64,000 bases of DNA from contig NZ_CP092712.1 in NCBI RefSeq assembly GCF_023983475.1, positions 1,426,001 through 1,490,000 of the forward strand. Reading direction: 5' to 3'. This document shows, in pieces, positions 1 through 8,694 of the stretch. Both the position numbers and the translations under genes were made by a program. The DNA comes from Aliivibrio fischeri ATCC 7744 = JCM 18803 = DSM 507. GTDB lineage: Bacteria; Pseudomonadota; Gammaproteobacteria; Enterobacterales; Vibrionaceae. The notes below the pieces were generated by a model, which saw nothing but the letters and a program-made list of their open reading frames with translations, was not told the origin of the DNA and made no database searches. Position 1 is the stretch's first letter. Every line of letters begins with the position of its first letter.

Positions 1-278
1 CAAACACTACATTAGATCGTTCTATGGTTGAAGGCATGAAGCATGCTGAAGAGATGGGTGGCTTAAGTGGTCGTCCTGTTCAAACACGTAGTACTGAAGT
101 TGTTCGTCGTCTTAAAGAATTACTTGGCGATAACCTACCAATTATTGGAGTCGGTGGTATTGACTCTTATGTAGCAGCAAAAGAGAAGATGGTTGCTGGT
201 GCAGAGCTAGTTCAAGTCTATTCTGGCTTTATTTACAAAGGCCCAGGTCTGGTTCGAGATATTGTTAACAATATTTAA
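1..278 (+). CDS. pyrD: Dihydroorotate dehydrogenase (quinone), C-terminal part
   Basis: Only the last ~92 residues are inside the window; the reading frame is open from base 3. PyrD oxidises dihydroorotate to orotate in pyrimidine synthesis, passing electrons to quinone at the inner membrane. The visible part holds the class 2 C-terminal FMN phosphate-binding signatures: [10 protein letters not shown], then [10 protein letters not shown], then [12 protein letters not shown]. An intrinsic terminator follows the stop. The next gene is zapC, the same neighbour as in E. coli. The assignment is secure; the truncation is only the window edge. Confidence 0.96.
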   Translation, partial: NTTLDRSMVEGMKHAEEMGGLSGRPVQTRSTEVVRRLKELLGDNLPIIGVGGIDSYVAAKEKMVAGAELVQVYSGFIYKGPGLVRDIVNNI

Positions 279-320
279 GGCTAAAATTTCAACAGTAAGT
301 TGATTACAAGTGATTTTAAC

Positions 321-351
321 AAAGGGGAGAATAATATTTCCCCCTTTTTTT
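321..351 (+). terminator. Intrinsic terminator after pyrD
   Basis: A GC-rich hairpin (AAAGGGG arm, loop, CCCCCTTT arm) is followed by seven T. It lies about 43 bases after the pyrD stop. Confidence 0.85.
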
Positions 352-369
352 ATTGCTAACCTCTTGTAA

Positions 370-384
370 AATTAACAGTTAATT
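370..384. promoter_or_regulatory. Perfect palindrome upstream of zapC
   Basis: AATTAAC-A-GTTAATT is a perfect 7-bp inverted repeat with a one-base centre, about 110 bases before the zapC start. It could be an operator. No regulator is assigned. Confidence 0.35.
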
Positions 385-403
385 GCATCAATGAATTTTT
401 TAC

Positions 404-433
404 GCGAAAACAGACGGAAATTTTCGCTATAAA
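404..433 (+). promoter_or_regulatory. Inverted repeat abutting a TATAAA -10-like box for zapC
   Basis: GCGAAAA (404-410) and TTTTCGC (421-427) form 7-bp arms. They are followed directly by TATAAA (428-433). No good -35 hexamer was seen, so an activator or operator role for the repeat is only inferred. Confidence 0.35.
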
Positions 434-494
434 ATTGCATCCATTGATATTTGGCTGGCACGGGATTTTTCCCATTTTCAAGAGAGAATTCATA

Positions 495-1037
495 ATGCTT
501 AAACCTAGTGATACATGGACTTGGTATTACGATAATAAAGCACAATCTCTAATGCTTGATTTGGGCATGGATATGGTCTTTCGTGTAAACCTGCCACATA
601 AAGTTCTCGTTGAAAGCGCATTTTCAGAATGTAAGTTCTCAGTGGATGATGCATCTGCCTATCAAATGTTCGTTGAACACATTTCTTATCTCCCTCTATC
701 TGAGCCTCGTAAAGTAGAGCTTGCTCTTAATTGTGTAGCAGCTAAACGCTTTCATAAGCCTATGCTTCCTAAAAGCTGGTTTTTTGAGACTCAAAGTGAT
801 GCAGGCTATGCTCCAGAAGAAGGTGAAGTTATCTCTCTTAAGAATGATTTAGGGGAAGGGCACTTCATTATTGTTGAGAACTACGAATGTGCAAGTATGT
901 GTATGTTAGTGGATATGGACGCATTTGCTCTAAATCCAACTAAATACATGGCGTTTTGTGAACCAATTAAAGTAATGCATGACCGTATGGCCCCAATGCA
1001 AGTAGTCAACTCTTCATACTATGCAATGGTAGGTTAA
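495..1037 (+). CDS. zapC: Cell division protein ZapC
   Basis: 180 residues. ZapC binds FtsZ and promotes lateral bundling of protofilaments at the division ring. The sequence follows E. coli ZapC closely, including the early [11 protein letters not shown] motif, the central PKSWFF motif, and the C-terminal [12 protein letters not shown] stretch. The frame is open back to 435, but the ATG at 495 is chosen because the protein then begins where ZapC family members begin (MLKPSDTW). The adjacent pyrD supports the call. It appears to be transcribed on its own. Confidence 0.93.
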   Translation: MLKPSDTWTWYYDNKAQSLMLDLGMDMVFRVNLPHKVLVESAFSECKFSVDDASAYQMFVEHISYLPLSEPRKVELALNCVAAKRFHKPMLPKSWFFETQSDAGYAPEEGEVISLKNDLGEGHFIIVENYECASMCMLVDMDAFALNPTKYMAFCEPIKVMHDRMAPMQVVNSSYYAMVG

Positions 1038-1386
1038 GGCAAAGCGACGTTTCCTTTCTTTGATACTGATATCAACTCCTCTCTAATTTAAAAAAGACAC
1101 TTCAATAATAGTGATTAATAAAACCTATAGAACGGCCAAATACCGTCTTATTGGGTTGTATTTTTCTATCCAATCGTTTGCTTGAAATAGGCTAGTTAAA
1201 TCGTGGTACTTAAGCTTCATAAAGAGGCTACGATGAAAACGCTCAACATTTAAACTCTTAAAAATGAGACCTAGAGCCAAGAAGTATAAAAAAACAACAC
1301 TCAGAACAATAGTTTAGTACGTCTAGAAATAGGCTTTTTCCTTGTTATTTTCCCTTTTTATTTCATTCTGTAAGTAAATTACATGA

Positions 1387-1417
1387 CCAAATTCCAACTG
1401 GTATAGTCCAGATTTGG
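1387..1417. repeat. Nested hairpin in the zapC-rlmL spacer
   Basis: Outer arms CCAAAT/ATTTGG enclose inner arms CTGG/CCAG around a six-base loop. No T tract follows, so it is not a simple terminator. It may be a structured leader or remnant element. Confidence 0.35.
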
Positions 1418-1573
1418 TGGCGGGTATTGCTCTATTTTGTGTTTCTTTATGGAAACAAAGTTTGGGTTTGCTCTCTTGTTTGATTAATAAGCTTTTGTTT
1501 TAAAAGAAATTAAGTGGATAAAAGAGTTGTTATTTATCTGCTATCTAAATGTCCTATTTCATATAGATTCATG

Positions 1574-1579
1574 TATAAT
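1574..1579 (+). promoter_or_regulatory. Candidate -10 box for rlmL
   Basis: A perfect TATAAT lies about 30 bases before the rlmL ATG. No good -35 hexamer is seen 16-18 bases upstream. Confidence 0.4.
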
Positions 1580-1609
1580 GCGAGGCAATTTAATAACGAA
1601 AAGAATCCC

Positions 1610-3727
1610 ATGAAAAAATACTTAGCCATTACTTCTAAAGGCCTTGAAAACTTACTTGCAGATGAACTGATTGCACTTGGTGTGACTGACCCAAAAGTGG
1701 TTCACGCTGGTGTTAAATTCGAAGCGCCAATCGAGGTCGTTTATCGTTGTTGTTTGTGGAGCCGTATTGCTTCACGTTTCATTCAAATTCTTTCTGAGTT
1801 CGATGTCCGTGATGATATGGACTTATACCTAGGTGCCTCTTCAATTAATTGGCCTAGTTATTTCTCTGCTGATAAAACGTTAGTGGTGGACTTTAACGGT
1901 ACTAACCGTGAGATTCGAAATAGTCAGTACGGTGCGTTAAAAGTAAAAGATGCGATTGTTGACCGTTTTACAAAGGCTGACTTACCACGTCCAAACATCA
2001 GTAAAGTAGAACCAGACTTACGTGTTCATATGCGTTTATCAGGCGAGAAAGGGATTCTTGGCTTTGATTTAGTGGGTTCAGGTTTGCACCAACGTGGCTA
2101 CCGTACTGAGGCTGGTCGTGCACCACTTCGTGAAACACTAGCTGCAGCACTTGTTATGCGTAGTACATGGGATGAATCAAAACCTCTACTAGATCCAATG
2201 TGTGGTTCAGGTACATTACTGATTGAAGCGGCATTAATGGCATGTGAAATGGCTCCTGGTGTTAAGCGTGAGAAGTGGTGCTTTGAAGCACTGAATGATT
2301 TTGATGCTGAGCTTTGGGCTGAGATTCGTTCTGAGGCTCGTGTTAAGAGTCGCCGTGGCGTTAAGAAAGTAGATGCTCGTTTCTACGGTTTTGATCGTGA
2401 TTACCGTGTCATTCAAACCGCTCGTGAAAACGCACGTCGTGCAGGTGTTGAAGATTTAATTACATTTGATGTGGGCGATGCAACCAAAGTTGAGCGTCCA
2501 GAAGGGTTTGAAAACGGTGTTATTCTTTGTAACCCTCCTTATGGTGAGCGTCTAAGTACAGAGCCTGCATTGATTGCACTGTACAGCGAATTTGGTCGTC
2601 AATTAAAAGAAGTATTTGGCGGTTGTACGGCATCTATCTATTCAAGCAATGATGATCTACTTGCTTGTTTACGTATGCGTGCAGATAAGCAATTTAAACT
2701 GAACAATGGTGCTTTGCCTTGTGTTCAGAAAAACTACTCAATTACTGAGTCTGCTGAACGTAAAGAAGCGGTAAGTGTTGAGGTAGCTCCTGAGTTCATG
2801 AACCGTCTTAAAAAGAACATTGGCAAGATTGGTAAATGGGCACGTAAAGAGAAGTTAGATTGTTACCGTATCTACGATGCTGACTTACCTGATTACAACG
2901 CGGCAATTGATGTTTATAAAGATTACATCATCATTCAAGAATATGCGGCACCAAAAACGATTTCAGAAGATAAAGCGCGTCGTCGTTTAACGGATATGAT
3001 CCGTGCAACGGTTCTCGTAACGGGTGTTGAAACAAATAACGTTATTTTAAAAGTTCGTCAAAAACAATCAGGCAAAAATCAGTATCAAAAACTGGCAGAG
3101 AAATCTCGTTACTTTGATGTTGAAGAGTACGGTGTAAAACTGATTGTTAACCTACAAGATTACTTAGATACCGGTTTATTCTTAGATCATAAATTGACTC
3201 GTAAAATGTTAGGTGAAATGGCAGCAGGAAAAGACTTCCTAAACCTATTTGCTTACACAGGTTCTGCAACTGTTCACGCTGCTTGTGGTGGTGCTAAATC
3301 TACCATGACGATTGATATGTCTCGTACCTACTTAGAGTGGGCGCAGAAGAACATGAATACCAATGGTCAGACGGGTACACAACACCAGTTCTTGCAAGCT
3401 GACTGTTTACAATGGTTACAACAAGCGGACGGTGAATTCGATTTAATCTTTATCGATCCACCAACGTTCTCTAACTCTAAGCGTATGGAACAAACGTTTG
3501 ATGTACAGCGTGATCACATTATGCTGCTTGAAAACTTAAAACGTATGCTACGTGAGAACGGTACTATTGTATTCTCTAACAACAAACGTAACTTCAAAAT
3601 GGATGATGCGGCATTAGAGAAAGCAGGGCTTAAAGCGAAGAATATTTCTAAGCAAACTTTGCCTCTTGATTTTGCTCGTAACAAGCATATCCATAACTGT
3701 TGGATTATTACCCACAAGGAAGACTAA
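1610..3727 (+). CDS. rlmL: Bifunctional 23S rRNA methyltransferase RlmKL
   Basis: 705 residues, the usual full length. In E. coli the N-terminal enzyme (RlmL) makes m2G2445 and the C-terminal enzyme (RlmK) makes m7G2069 in 23S rRNA. Visible in order: a THUMP region in the first ~170 residues, the first SAM fold with [15 protein letters not shown] and the catalytic-type loop NPPYGER, then the second SAM fold with [14 protein letters not shown] and [10 protein letters not shown]. The ATG at 1610 is chosen over the upstream GTG at 1514 because [13 protein letters not shown] matches the family start. A glutaredoxin-like gene follows after 6 bases. Confidence 0.96.
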   Translation: MKKYLAITSKGLENLLADELIALGVTDPKVVHAGVKFEAPIEVVYRCCLWSRIASRFIQILSEFDVRDDMDLYLGASSINWPSYFSADKTLVVDFNGTNREIRNSQYGALKVKDAIVDRFTKADLPRPNISKVEPDLRVHMRLSGEKGILGFDLVGSGLHQRGYRTEAGRAPLRETLAAALVMRSTWDESKPLLDPMCGSGTLLIEAALMACEMAPGVKREKWCFEALNDFDAELWAEIRSEARVKSRRGVKKVDARFYGFDRDYRVIQTARENARRAGVEDLITFDVGDATKVERPEGFENGVILCNPPYGERLSTEPALIALYSEFGRQLKEVFGGCTASIYSSNDDLLACLRMRADKQFKLNNGALPCVQKNYSITESAERKEAVSVEVAPEFMNRLKKNIGKIGKWARKEKLDCYRIYDADLPDYNAAIDVYKDYIIIQEYAAPKTISEDKARRRLTDMIRATVLVTGVETNNVILKVRQKQSGKNQYQKLAEKSRYFDVEEYGVKLIVNLQDYLDTGLFLDHKLTRKMLGEMAAGKDFLNLFAYTGSATVHAACGGAKSTMTIDMSRTYLEWAQKNMNTNGQTGTQHQFLQADCLQWLQQADGEFDLIFIDPPTFSNSKRMEQTFDVQRDHIMLLENLKRMLRENGTIVFSNNKRNFKMDDAALEKAGLKAKNISKQTLPLDFARNKHIHNCWIITHKED

Positions 3728-3733
3728 GAGATA

Positions 3734-3976
3734 ATGATCACTCTCTATAGCACGGAAGGCTGCCACCTTTGCGAGCAAGCGTTTGACTTGCTTGTTGAGG
3801 TGGGTGTAGATATGGAACAAGTGGATACCGTCGATATTGCATTTAACGATGAGCTTTTCTCTCGTTACGGTGTCACTATTCCTGTAGTGGCGAATGGCTT
3901 ATCTGAGCTAAATTGGCCCTTTGATGCATCACAACTAAAGAATTGGTTAGAAGATAATGGCATTACTTACAATTAA
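3734..3976 (+). CDS. Glutaredoxin-like (DUF836) protein
   Basis: 80 residues with a thioredoxin-fold layout: beta strand, then CHLC (CxxC redox pair, residues 11-14), and a cis-proline-type VTIPVV segment near residue 55. The family is small, cytoplasmic glutaredoxin-like proteins of unproven substrate. It sits between rlmL and uup; its end overlaps the uup start by 20 bases, so the three probably form one transcript with translational coupling. A matS-like site lies inside it at 3864. Confidence 0.85.
   Translation: MITLYSTEGCHLCEQAFDLLVEVGVDMEQVDTVDIAFNDELFSRYGVTIPVVANGLSELNWPFDASQLKNWLEDNGITYN
3864..3876. promoter_or_regulatory. matS-like site, GTTAC-arm variant
   Basis: GTTACGGTGTCAC matches GTGACRNYGTCAC at every position but one (third base T). 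It lies inside the glutaredoxin-like gene. Confidence 0.45.
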
Positions 3977-5867
3977 TAACGGACAACTGGCTTTTGGCGA
4001 TCATCCGTTATTAGATAAATCTGATTTCGCTTTACAAGAAAATGAGCGTGTTTGTTTGGTTGGCCGCAATGGTGCGGGTAAATCGACGCTTATGAAGGTA
4101 ATTGCTGGTGACATCATTATGGATGACGGCAAATTGCAAATTAATCAAGATGTGGTGGTTTCACGTTTAGAACAAGATCCACCTCGAAATGAAGCGGGAA
4201 CGGTTTTTGACTACGTTTCTGAAGGATTAGCAGAAGCGGGTGAATATTTAAAAGAATATCACCGTTTGCTTGATCTACTAGAGACTGACCCAAGCGAATC
4301 AAACATTAATAAGCTTTCTCGTGCTCAAGAAAAAATTGATCACTTAGGTGCTTGGCACTTTGATACGCGTATTAAATCGGTACTTGAATCATTAAAACTG
4401 GATGGTCATACACTTTTAACGGATTTATCTGGTGGTTGGCAGCGTAAAGCAGCACTGGCTCGTGCTTTAGTTTCTAATCCTGATGTTCTTCTTCTTGATG
4501 AACCGACGAACCACTTAGATGTGACAACGATTGAATGGCTTGAAACTTTCTTAAAGGACTTTAAAGGTTCAATTATCTTTATTTCGCATGACCGTGCATT
4601 CATTCAATCAATGGCGACACGTATTGTTGACTTGGATCGTGGGCAATTATCTTCTTTCCCTGGTGATTATGAAGGTTATTTACTTGCGAAAGAAGAGATG
4701 CTGCGTGTAGAAGCAGAGCAGAATGCCCAATTTGATAAAGTGCTGGCTCAAGAAGAAGCATGGATCCGTGAAGGTATTAAAGCGCGTCGTACTCGTAATG
4801 AAGGGCGTGTGCGTGCTTTAAAACAATTACGTCGCGAGCGTTCAGAACGTCGTGAAGTAATGGGTAAAGCGAACATTCAAGTGGATGAATCAAGTCGTTC
4901 AGGCAAGATTGTATTTGAAGCAGAAAAGATTAATTACGCTATTGAAGGTAAGACAATTGTTAAAAACTTCAGCTTTAATGTCATGCGTGGTGACCGTATC
5001 GCTTTAATTGGTCCAAATGGCTGTGGTAAGAGTACATTATTAAAACTGATGCTTGATCAATTACAACCTGACTCAGGCCGTTTGCATTGTGGTACTAAGT
5101 TAGAAGTGGCGTACTTTGACCAATACCGTGAAGCGTTAGATCCTGAAAAAACGGTAATTGATAACTTAGCCGATGGTAAGCAAGAAGTCACTGTTGGTGG
5201 CCGTGAGCGTCATGCATTAAGTTATTTACAAGATTTCTTATTCTCTCCAAAACGTGCTCGTCAACCAGTTAAAGCATTGTCTGGTGGTGAGAAAAACCGT
5301 TTATTACTTGCTCGTTTATTCCTTCGTCCTAATAATTTATTGATTCTTGATGAACCAACCAATGATTTAGATATCGAAACATTGGAACTTTTAGAAGAAT
5401 TACTTGCCAATTATCAGGGTACGTTATTATTAGTAAGCCATGACCGTCAGTTTGTTGATAACACAGTTACGACAAGTTGGATCTTCGAAGGTGAGGGCCA
5501 GATCGAAGAATTCGTAGGTGGTTATCACGATGCACAGCAACAACGTGCTAATGTACAGGCCGCTCGTGATGCAATGGCACCTAAAGTAACCAAGAAGAAG
5601 CCTGAAACTGTTGAAGTTAAAGAAACAGCAGTGCAAGCGAAACCAAAGAAATTATCTTATAAGTTGCAGCGTGAGCTTGAACAGCTACCTGAACTTTTAG
5701 AGAAACTAGAAAACGAAATTACAGAACTTCAAGAGAAAGTGAACGACGCAACTTTCTTCCAACAAGAGCCTAAGGTAACTGAACCTGTATTGGCTCGCTT
5801 GGCTCAAGCAGAGCAAGAGTTGGAAGTGGCATTCGAGCGTTGGGAAGAACTTGAAGCTCTACAATAG
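3957..5867 (+). CDS. uup: ABC-F ATPase Uup
   Basis: 636 residues, soluble, no membrane segments. It has two ATP-binding cassettes in tandem: Walker A GRNGAGKST (near residue 36) and GPNGCGKST (near 350), signatures LSGGWQRKA and LSGGEKNR, and Walker B LLLDEPTNHLD and LILDEPTNDLD. A C-terminal coiled coil rich in E, L and K (from ~residue 560) is typical of Uup and binds DNA in the E. coli protein. Members act on ribosomes and affect precise excision of transposons. It overlaps the preceding gene by 20 bases and is followed after 8 bases by the DUF3466 gene. Confidence 0.95.
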   Translation: MALLTINNGQLAFGDHPLLDKSDFALQENERVCLVGRNGAGKSTLMKVIAGDIIMDDGKLQINQDVVVSRLEQDPPRNEAGTVFDYVSEGLAEAGEYLKEYHRLLDLLETDPSESNINKLSRAQEKIDHLGAWHFDTRIKSVLESLKLDGHTLLTDLSGGWQRKAALARALVSNPDVLLLDEPTNHLDVTTIEWLETFLKDFKGSIIFISHDRAFIQSMATRIVDLDRGQLSSFPGDYEGYLLAKEEMLRVEAEQNAQFDKVLAQEEAWIREGIKARRTRNEGRVRALKQLRRERSERREVMGKANIQVDESSRSGKIVFEAEKINYAIEGKTIVKNFSFNVMRGDRIALIGPNGCGKSTLLKLMLDQLQPDSGRLHCGTKLEVAYFDQYREALDPEKTVIDNLADGKQEVTVGGRERHALSYLQDFLFSPKRARQPVKALSGGEKNRLLLARLFLRPNNLLILDEPTNDLDIETLELLEELLANYQGTLLLVSHDRQFVDNTVTTSWIFEGEGQIEEFVGGYHDAQQQRANVQAARDAMAPKVTKKKPETVEVKETAVQAKPKKLSYKLQRELEQLPELLEKLENEITELQEKVNDATFFQQEPKVTEPVLARLAQAEQELEVAFERWEELEALQ

Positions 5868-5875
5868 GAAGTTAA

Positions 5876-7534
5876 ATGAGTAGTAAATTACAATTAACCA
5901 CATTAGCTGTTTTGGTGTCTGCTGCGCTTCCTGCGCAAGCAGCACTTTATAAAGTGGTGGAAGTAGCTCCAGGTGTTACTGGTAATGAAGCGTATGGAAC
6001 TGCAATTCAGCCATCTGGAAATGATGCAAGTTGTTTTGATTCAGGAGCTATATCTGCAACATGTGAGGGGTATAAATTAGCAGGCGAAACTCGTAATCGT
6101 CCTGATGGTTTTTCATATCGTGAAGAAGTTCCTTTCGCAATGGATAACTCATTTGGCTATATTGAAGATGATTATGATGGTTTTGAAGACTACTGTTTTT
6201 ATCAATTAGGTTATGCAACGTGTGAATACTGGGCTTCTGATCGTTGGTCTAGTTGGTACAACGAGACGTATAGCAGTAATACACCTAATTCATTAGCATT
6301 TATTGAAGGTAGTGCTGAAAAACCATCTGGTGCAATTAATACTGTTATTAACTCATTGGATCCTAGTGGCCAGCCAGTTGGTAACTTTAGTACTTCAAGT
6401 AAGCGTAATGAAGCTTTTTCTGCAGTAACAAATTCTACCTTAACATCAAAAGCTCAATCTCGAGCCTGGGCTAGTGATGGAACGTATACGGTTGGTAGCA
6501 CTTCATCTAAGAGTGGTATAAGTGGTGAGCGTTATTATTACTCATCAGCGCCAGCTATTTGGAGTGCTTCAGGTTTTGTATCGATTCCAAGGGCTGGTGG
6601 ATATGAAGTTGATGGAGATTATTACGCACAAGGCAGTATGCGTGATTTCTATATTGATAGTGCTGGTGGTAAGACTTATGGCGTAGGTTATAATAACTAC
6701 AGCGATCAGCATATGAATGCGACTATTTTTATAGGTAATTCAGCGACACCGACTTCTGCTACTTGGAGCTCAGCATTAATTTATAATGCTCAAGTTGATA
6801 TTAGTGGTGATAACATCAACTCTAATTCAGTAGCGACCAATATTAATAAAAACTTAGTTGTGGTTGGCCAAGCTAAACGATCTGGTGGCTTCCCGCAAAA
6901 TGGTGCCGCATCGAATCGTTTGTTCATTGTTCCTGATGCATCAGCAAGTTCAATTAATGCTTCATTCTTCTACGGTGGTATCTTCTTTGATGGTGCTGGT
7001 GGTGAAATGGGTGGTATTAATAATTTCAATGAAATAGTTGGTCGCATCGATTCTGAAAACCACCGTGAATACGATGGTAAGCAGCGTCGTCAACGTGCAT
7101 TTATTTACCCGTATGGCATGACACCTAAAACAGATTCTTCAGAAGAAACAGCAATTACTGCTAGAAGAGCGATATTTAAAAATAAAGCTTGGCTTCTTGA
7201 TGATCTAACAAACGGTGGTTCTGAAAGCAGTAACAACAACCAATATCGTATCTATGATGCCAGTGACATCAATGATGCTGGCGTTATCTCAGCAACAGCG
7301 GTGAAGTGTTCTGGTGGTTATGACTCTACATCACATAACGCATATTGTGGAGATGGCAATGGAACTGAAAAAGTTGTGGCGGTTAAGTTAGTTCCAATTG
7401 CAGGGGCTGATGCTTCAGCAATACAGCCCCGTAGCTATGATAGTACAGCGACTGAACGTCAAGGTGCTGGTTTAGGCTTTGGTGCTTTGACCATACTAGG
7501 TTTATTTGGTTTCATGCGTAAACGAATTAAATAA
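5876..7534 (+). CDS. DUF3466 family exported protein with C-terminal anchor
   Basis: 552 residues. An N-terminal signal peptide ends near AALPAQA. The body is rich in Ser, Gly, Asn and Tyr with few Cys. The C-terminus has a short Gly-rich motif (GAGLGFGALTILG) followed by a hydrophobic stretch and MRKRIK, the layout of sorting tails such as GlyGly-CTERM. This suggests processing at the outer surface or membrane anchoring. It follows uup by 8 bases with an SD-like AGGAAG, and a strong terminator ends the unit. Function is unknown; the family is common in Vibrio and Shewanella. Confidence 0.8.
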   Translation: MSSKLQLTTLAVLVSAALPAQAALYKVVEVAPGVTGNEAYGTAIQPSGNDASCFDSGAISATCEGYKLAGETRNRPDGFSYREEVPFAMDNSFGYIEDDYDGFEDYCFYQLGYATCEYWASDRWSSWYNETYSSNTPNSLAFIEGSAEKPSGAINTVINSLDPSGQPVGNFSTSSKRNEAFSAVTNSTLTSKAQSRAWASDGTYTVGSTSSKSGISGERYYYSSAPAIWSASGFVSIPRAGGYEVDGDYYAQGSMRDFYIDSAGGKTYGVGYNNYSDQHMNATIFIGNSATPTSATWSSALIYNAQVDISGDNINSNSVATNINKNLVVVGQAKRSGGFPQNGAASNRLFIVPDASASSINASFFYGGIFFDGAGGEMGGINNFNEIVGRIDSENHREYDGKQRRQRAFIYPYGMTPKTDSSEETAITARRAIFKNKAWLLDDLTNGGSESSNNNQYRIYDASDINDAGVISATAVKCSGGYDSTSHNAYCGDGNGTEKVVAVKLVPIAGADASAIQPRSYDSTATERQGAGLGFGALTILGLFGFMRKRIK

Positions 7535-7552
7535 AACTTAATTAATAAGATT

Positions 7553-7590
7553 AAGCCTGAAGTCACATTATGTGGCTTCAGGCTTTTTTT
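7553..7590 (+). terminator. Intrinsic terminator after the DUF3466 gene
   Basis: About 15-bp stem (AAGCCTGAAGTCACA against TGTGGCTTCAGGCTT, one G-U pair) followed by seven T. Confidence 0.9.
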
Positions 7591-7734
7591 ATACTTGAAA
7601 AACACACAAAATTAGTCGATTCTTAATATTGTCATCATGAAATGTTCATGATGAACCCTAACTAAATAAAAGGGTGAAGTAGTAAAGTAGTACATTTATG
7701 AAGCAACATGCTTTCCATCTATGAGGACTGAACT

Positions 7735-7908
7735 ATGAAGAGACAAAAGCGTGACCGTTTAGAGCGAGCACAATCACAAGGGTATAAAGCAGGCTTAAAT
7801 GGCCGCTCATCAGAGCATTGCCCGTATCAATCAATGGATGCTCGTTCATGTTGGCTGGGAGGCTGGCGGGACGCAAGAGACGACAAACAGTCCGGTTTGT
7901 TTAAGTAA
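7735..7908 (+). CDS. rmf: Ribosome modulation factor
   Basis: 57 residues, very basic. Translation from the ATG at 7735 begins MKRQKRDRLERA and contains GYKAGLNGRS, CPY and CWLGGWRDAR, all hallmarks of RMF. RMF dimerises 70S ribosomes into 100S particles in stationary phase. An SD-like GAGGA precedes the start by 8 bases. The neighbour fabA is the same as in E. coli. It is a single-gene unit with its own terminator and is separated from the DUF3466 gene by a terminator. Confidence 0.95.
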   Translation: MKRQKRDRLERAQSQGYKAGLNGRSSEHCPYQSMDARSCWLGGWRDARDDKQSGLFK

Positions 7909-7934
7909 ACCCATAAAATAAAAAGAATTTTAAA

Positions 7935-7966
7935 ATTAAAGCCTCTAGATGAGGCTTTAATTTTTT
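7935..7966 (+). terminator. Intrinsic terminator after rmf
   Basis: Perfect 11-bp stem (ATTAAAGCCTC/GAGGCTTTAAT) with a 5-base loop, then a T run. Confidence 0.88.
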
Positions 7967-8056
7967 CTAGAGTTTATGAAAAATTAGTATTTAGAGTAGG
8001 TAATGTTAGTTACAAAATACCACTAACGCACTATAACTTGTTTGATGAGGGCAATA

Positions 8057-8082
8057 AAAAAGCTAGCCCGAAGCTAGCTTTT
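8057..8082 (-). terminator. Intrinsic terminator after fabA
   Basis: Perfect 10-bp stem AAAAGCTAGC/GCTAGCTTTT with loop CCGAA, 25 bases after the fabA stop. The flanking A and T runs would let it work in both directions. Confidence 0.88.
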
Positions 8083-8106
8083 AGTCATTCTAAATGAATA
8101 ATTTAA

Positions 8107-8625
8107 TTAGAATGCAGATGTATCCTGGAAAAGACCAACTTTAAGATCTTTTGCAACATAGATTTCTTTTCCATCAACAAGTACACGACCATCAGCAAGG
8201 CCCATAACCAGTTTACGGTTGATAACGCGTTTGAAATCGATTTCGTAAGTTACTTTTTTCGCAGTAGGAAGTACTTGGCCTGTGAATTTAACTTCACCCA
8301 CACCTAAAGCACGACCTTTACCTTCGCCGCCAATCCAGCCAAGGAAGAAACCAACTAATTGCCACATAGCATCAAGGCCAAGACAACCAGGCATTACTGG
8401 GTCGCCAGGGAAGTGACAATCAAAGAACCAAAGATCTGGAGTAATATCTAACTCTGCGATCACTTTACCTTTACCAAATGCGCCTTCAGTTTCAGACATC
8501 AGAGGGATACGATCCATCATTAGCATGTTTGGTGCTGGTAGTTGTGGACCATTTGGGCCAAATAATTCGCCACGGCTTGATGCTAGTAAATCTTCGCGAT
8601 CATAAGAACTAGGTTTGTTTTGCAT
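8107..8625 (-). CDS. fabA: 3-hydroxydecanoyl-ACP dehydratase/isomerase
   Basis: 172 residues, the same length as E. coli FabA. It dehydrates 3-hydroxyacyl-ACP and isomerises trans-2- to cis-3-decenoyl-ACP, the entry to unsaturated fatty acids. The hot-dog fold active site is visible as [11 protein letters not shown] with the catalytic His at 71 and the Asp at 85 in [10 protein letters not shown]. FadR-like and FabR-like sequences lie directly upstream, matching the dual control known for fabA in E. coli and vibrios. Neighbours rmf and the Lon-like protease are conserved. Confidence 0.97.
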   Translation of the reverse strand: MQNKPSSYDREDLLASSRGELFGPNGPQLPAPNMLMMDRIPLMSETEGAFGKGKVIAELDITPDLWFFDCHFPGDPVMPGCLGLDAMWQLVGFFLGWIGGEGKGRALGVGEVKFTGQVLPTAKKVTYEIDFKRVINRKLVMGLADGRVLVDGKEIYVAKDLKVGLFQDTSAF

Positions 8626-8660
8626 TAAAGTATTACTCCTAAATAAGTTGCAGAAATTCT

Positions 8661-8678
8661 AGCTAACACTTGTACTCA
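8661..8678 (-). promoter_or_regulatory. FabR-like operator of fabA
   Basis: On the minus strand it reads TGAGTACAAGTGTTAGCT, sharing the GTACAAGTGT core and GCT end with the E. coli fabA FabR site as I remember it. It lies 36 bases before the fabA ATG, where the -10 region should be. Confidence 0.6.
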
Positions 8679-8679
8679 T

Positions 8680-8694
8680 ATCAAGTCGGATCAG
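8680..8694 (-). promoter_or_regulatory. FadR-like activator site of fabA
   Basis: On the minus strand CTGATCCGACTTGAT differs at two positions from the E. coli fabA FadR site (CTGATCGGACTTGTT, from memory). It is immediately upstream of the FabR-like site and overlaps the end of the Lon-like gene. Confidence 0.65.

Larger units (their letters stand above)
1038..1609. other. Long intergenic region between zapC and rlmL
   Basis: About 570 bases without a convincing gene. It is AT-rich. The 10-mer GAAATAGGCT occurs twice, near 1184 and 1326. A nested hairpin lies at 1387-1417 (annotated separately) and a -10-like box near the rlmL start. No terminator with a T tract was seen after zapC. Confidence 0.6.

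Noticed and set aside
1514-1609. N-terminal extension of RlmKL from a GTG
   Set aside because: The extension has no similarity to the family, and a TATAAT box lies inside it.
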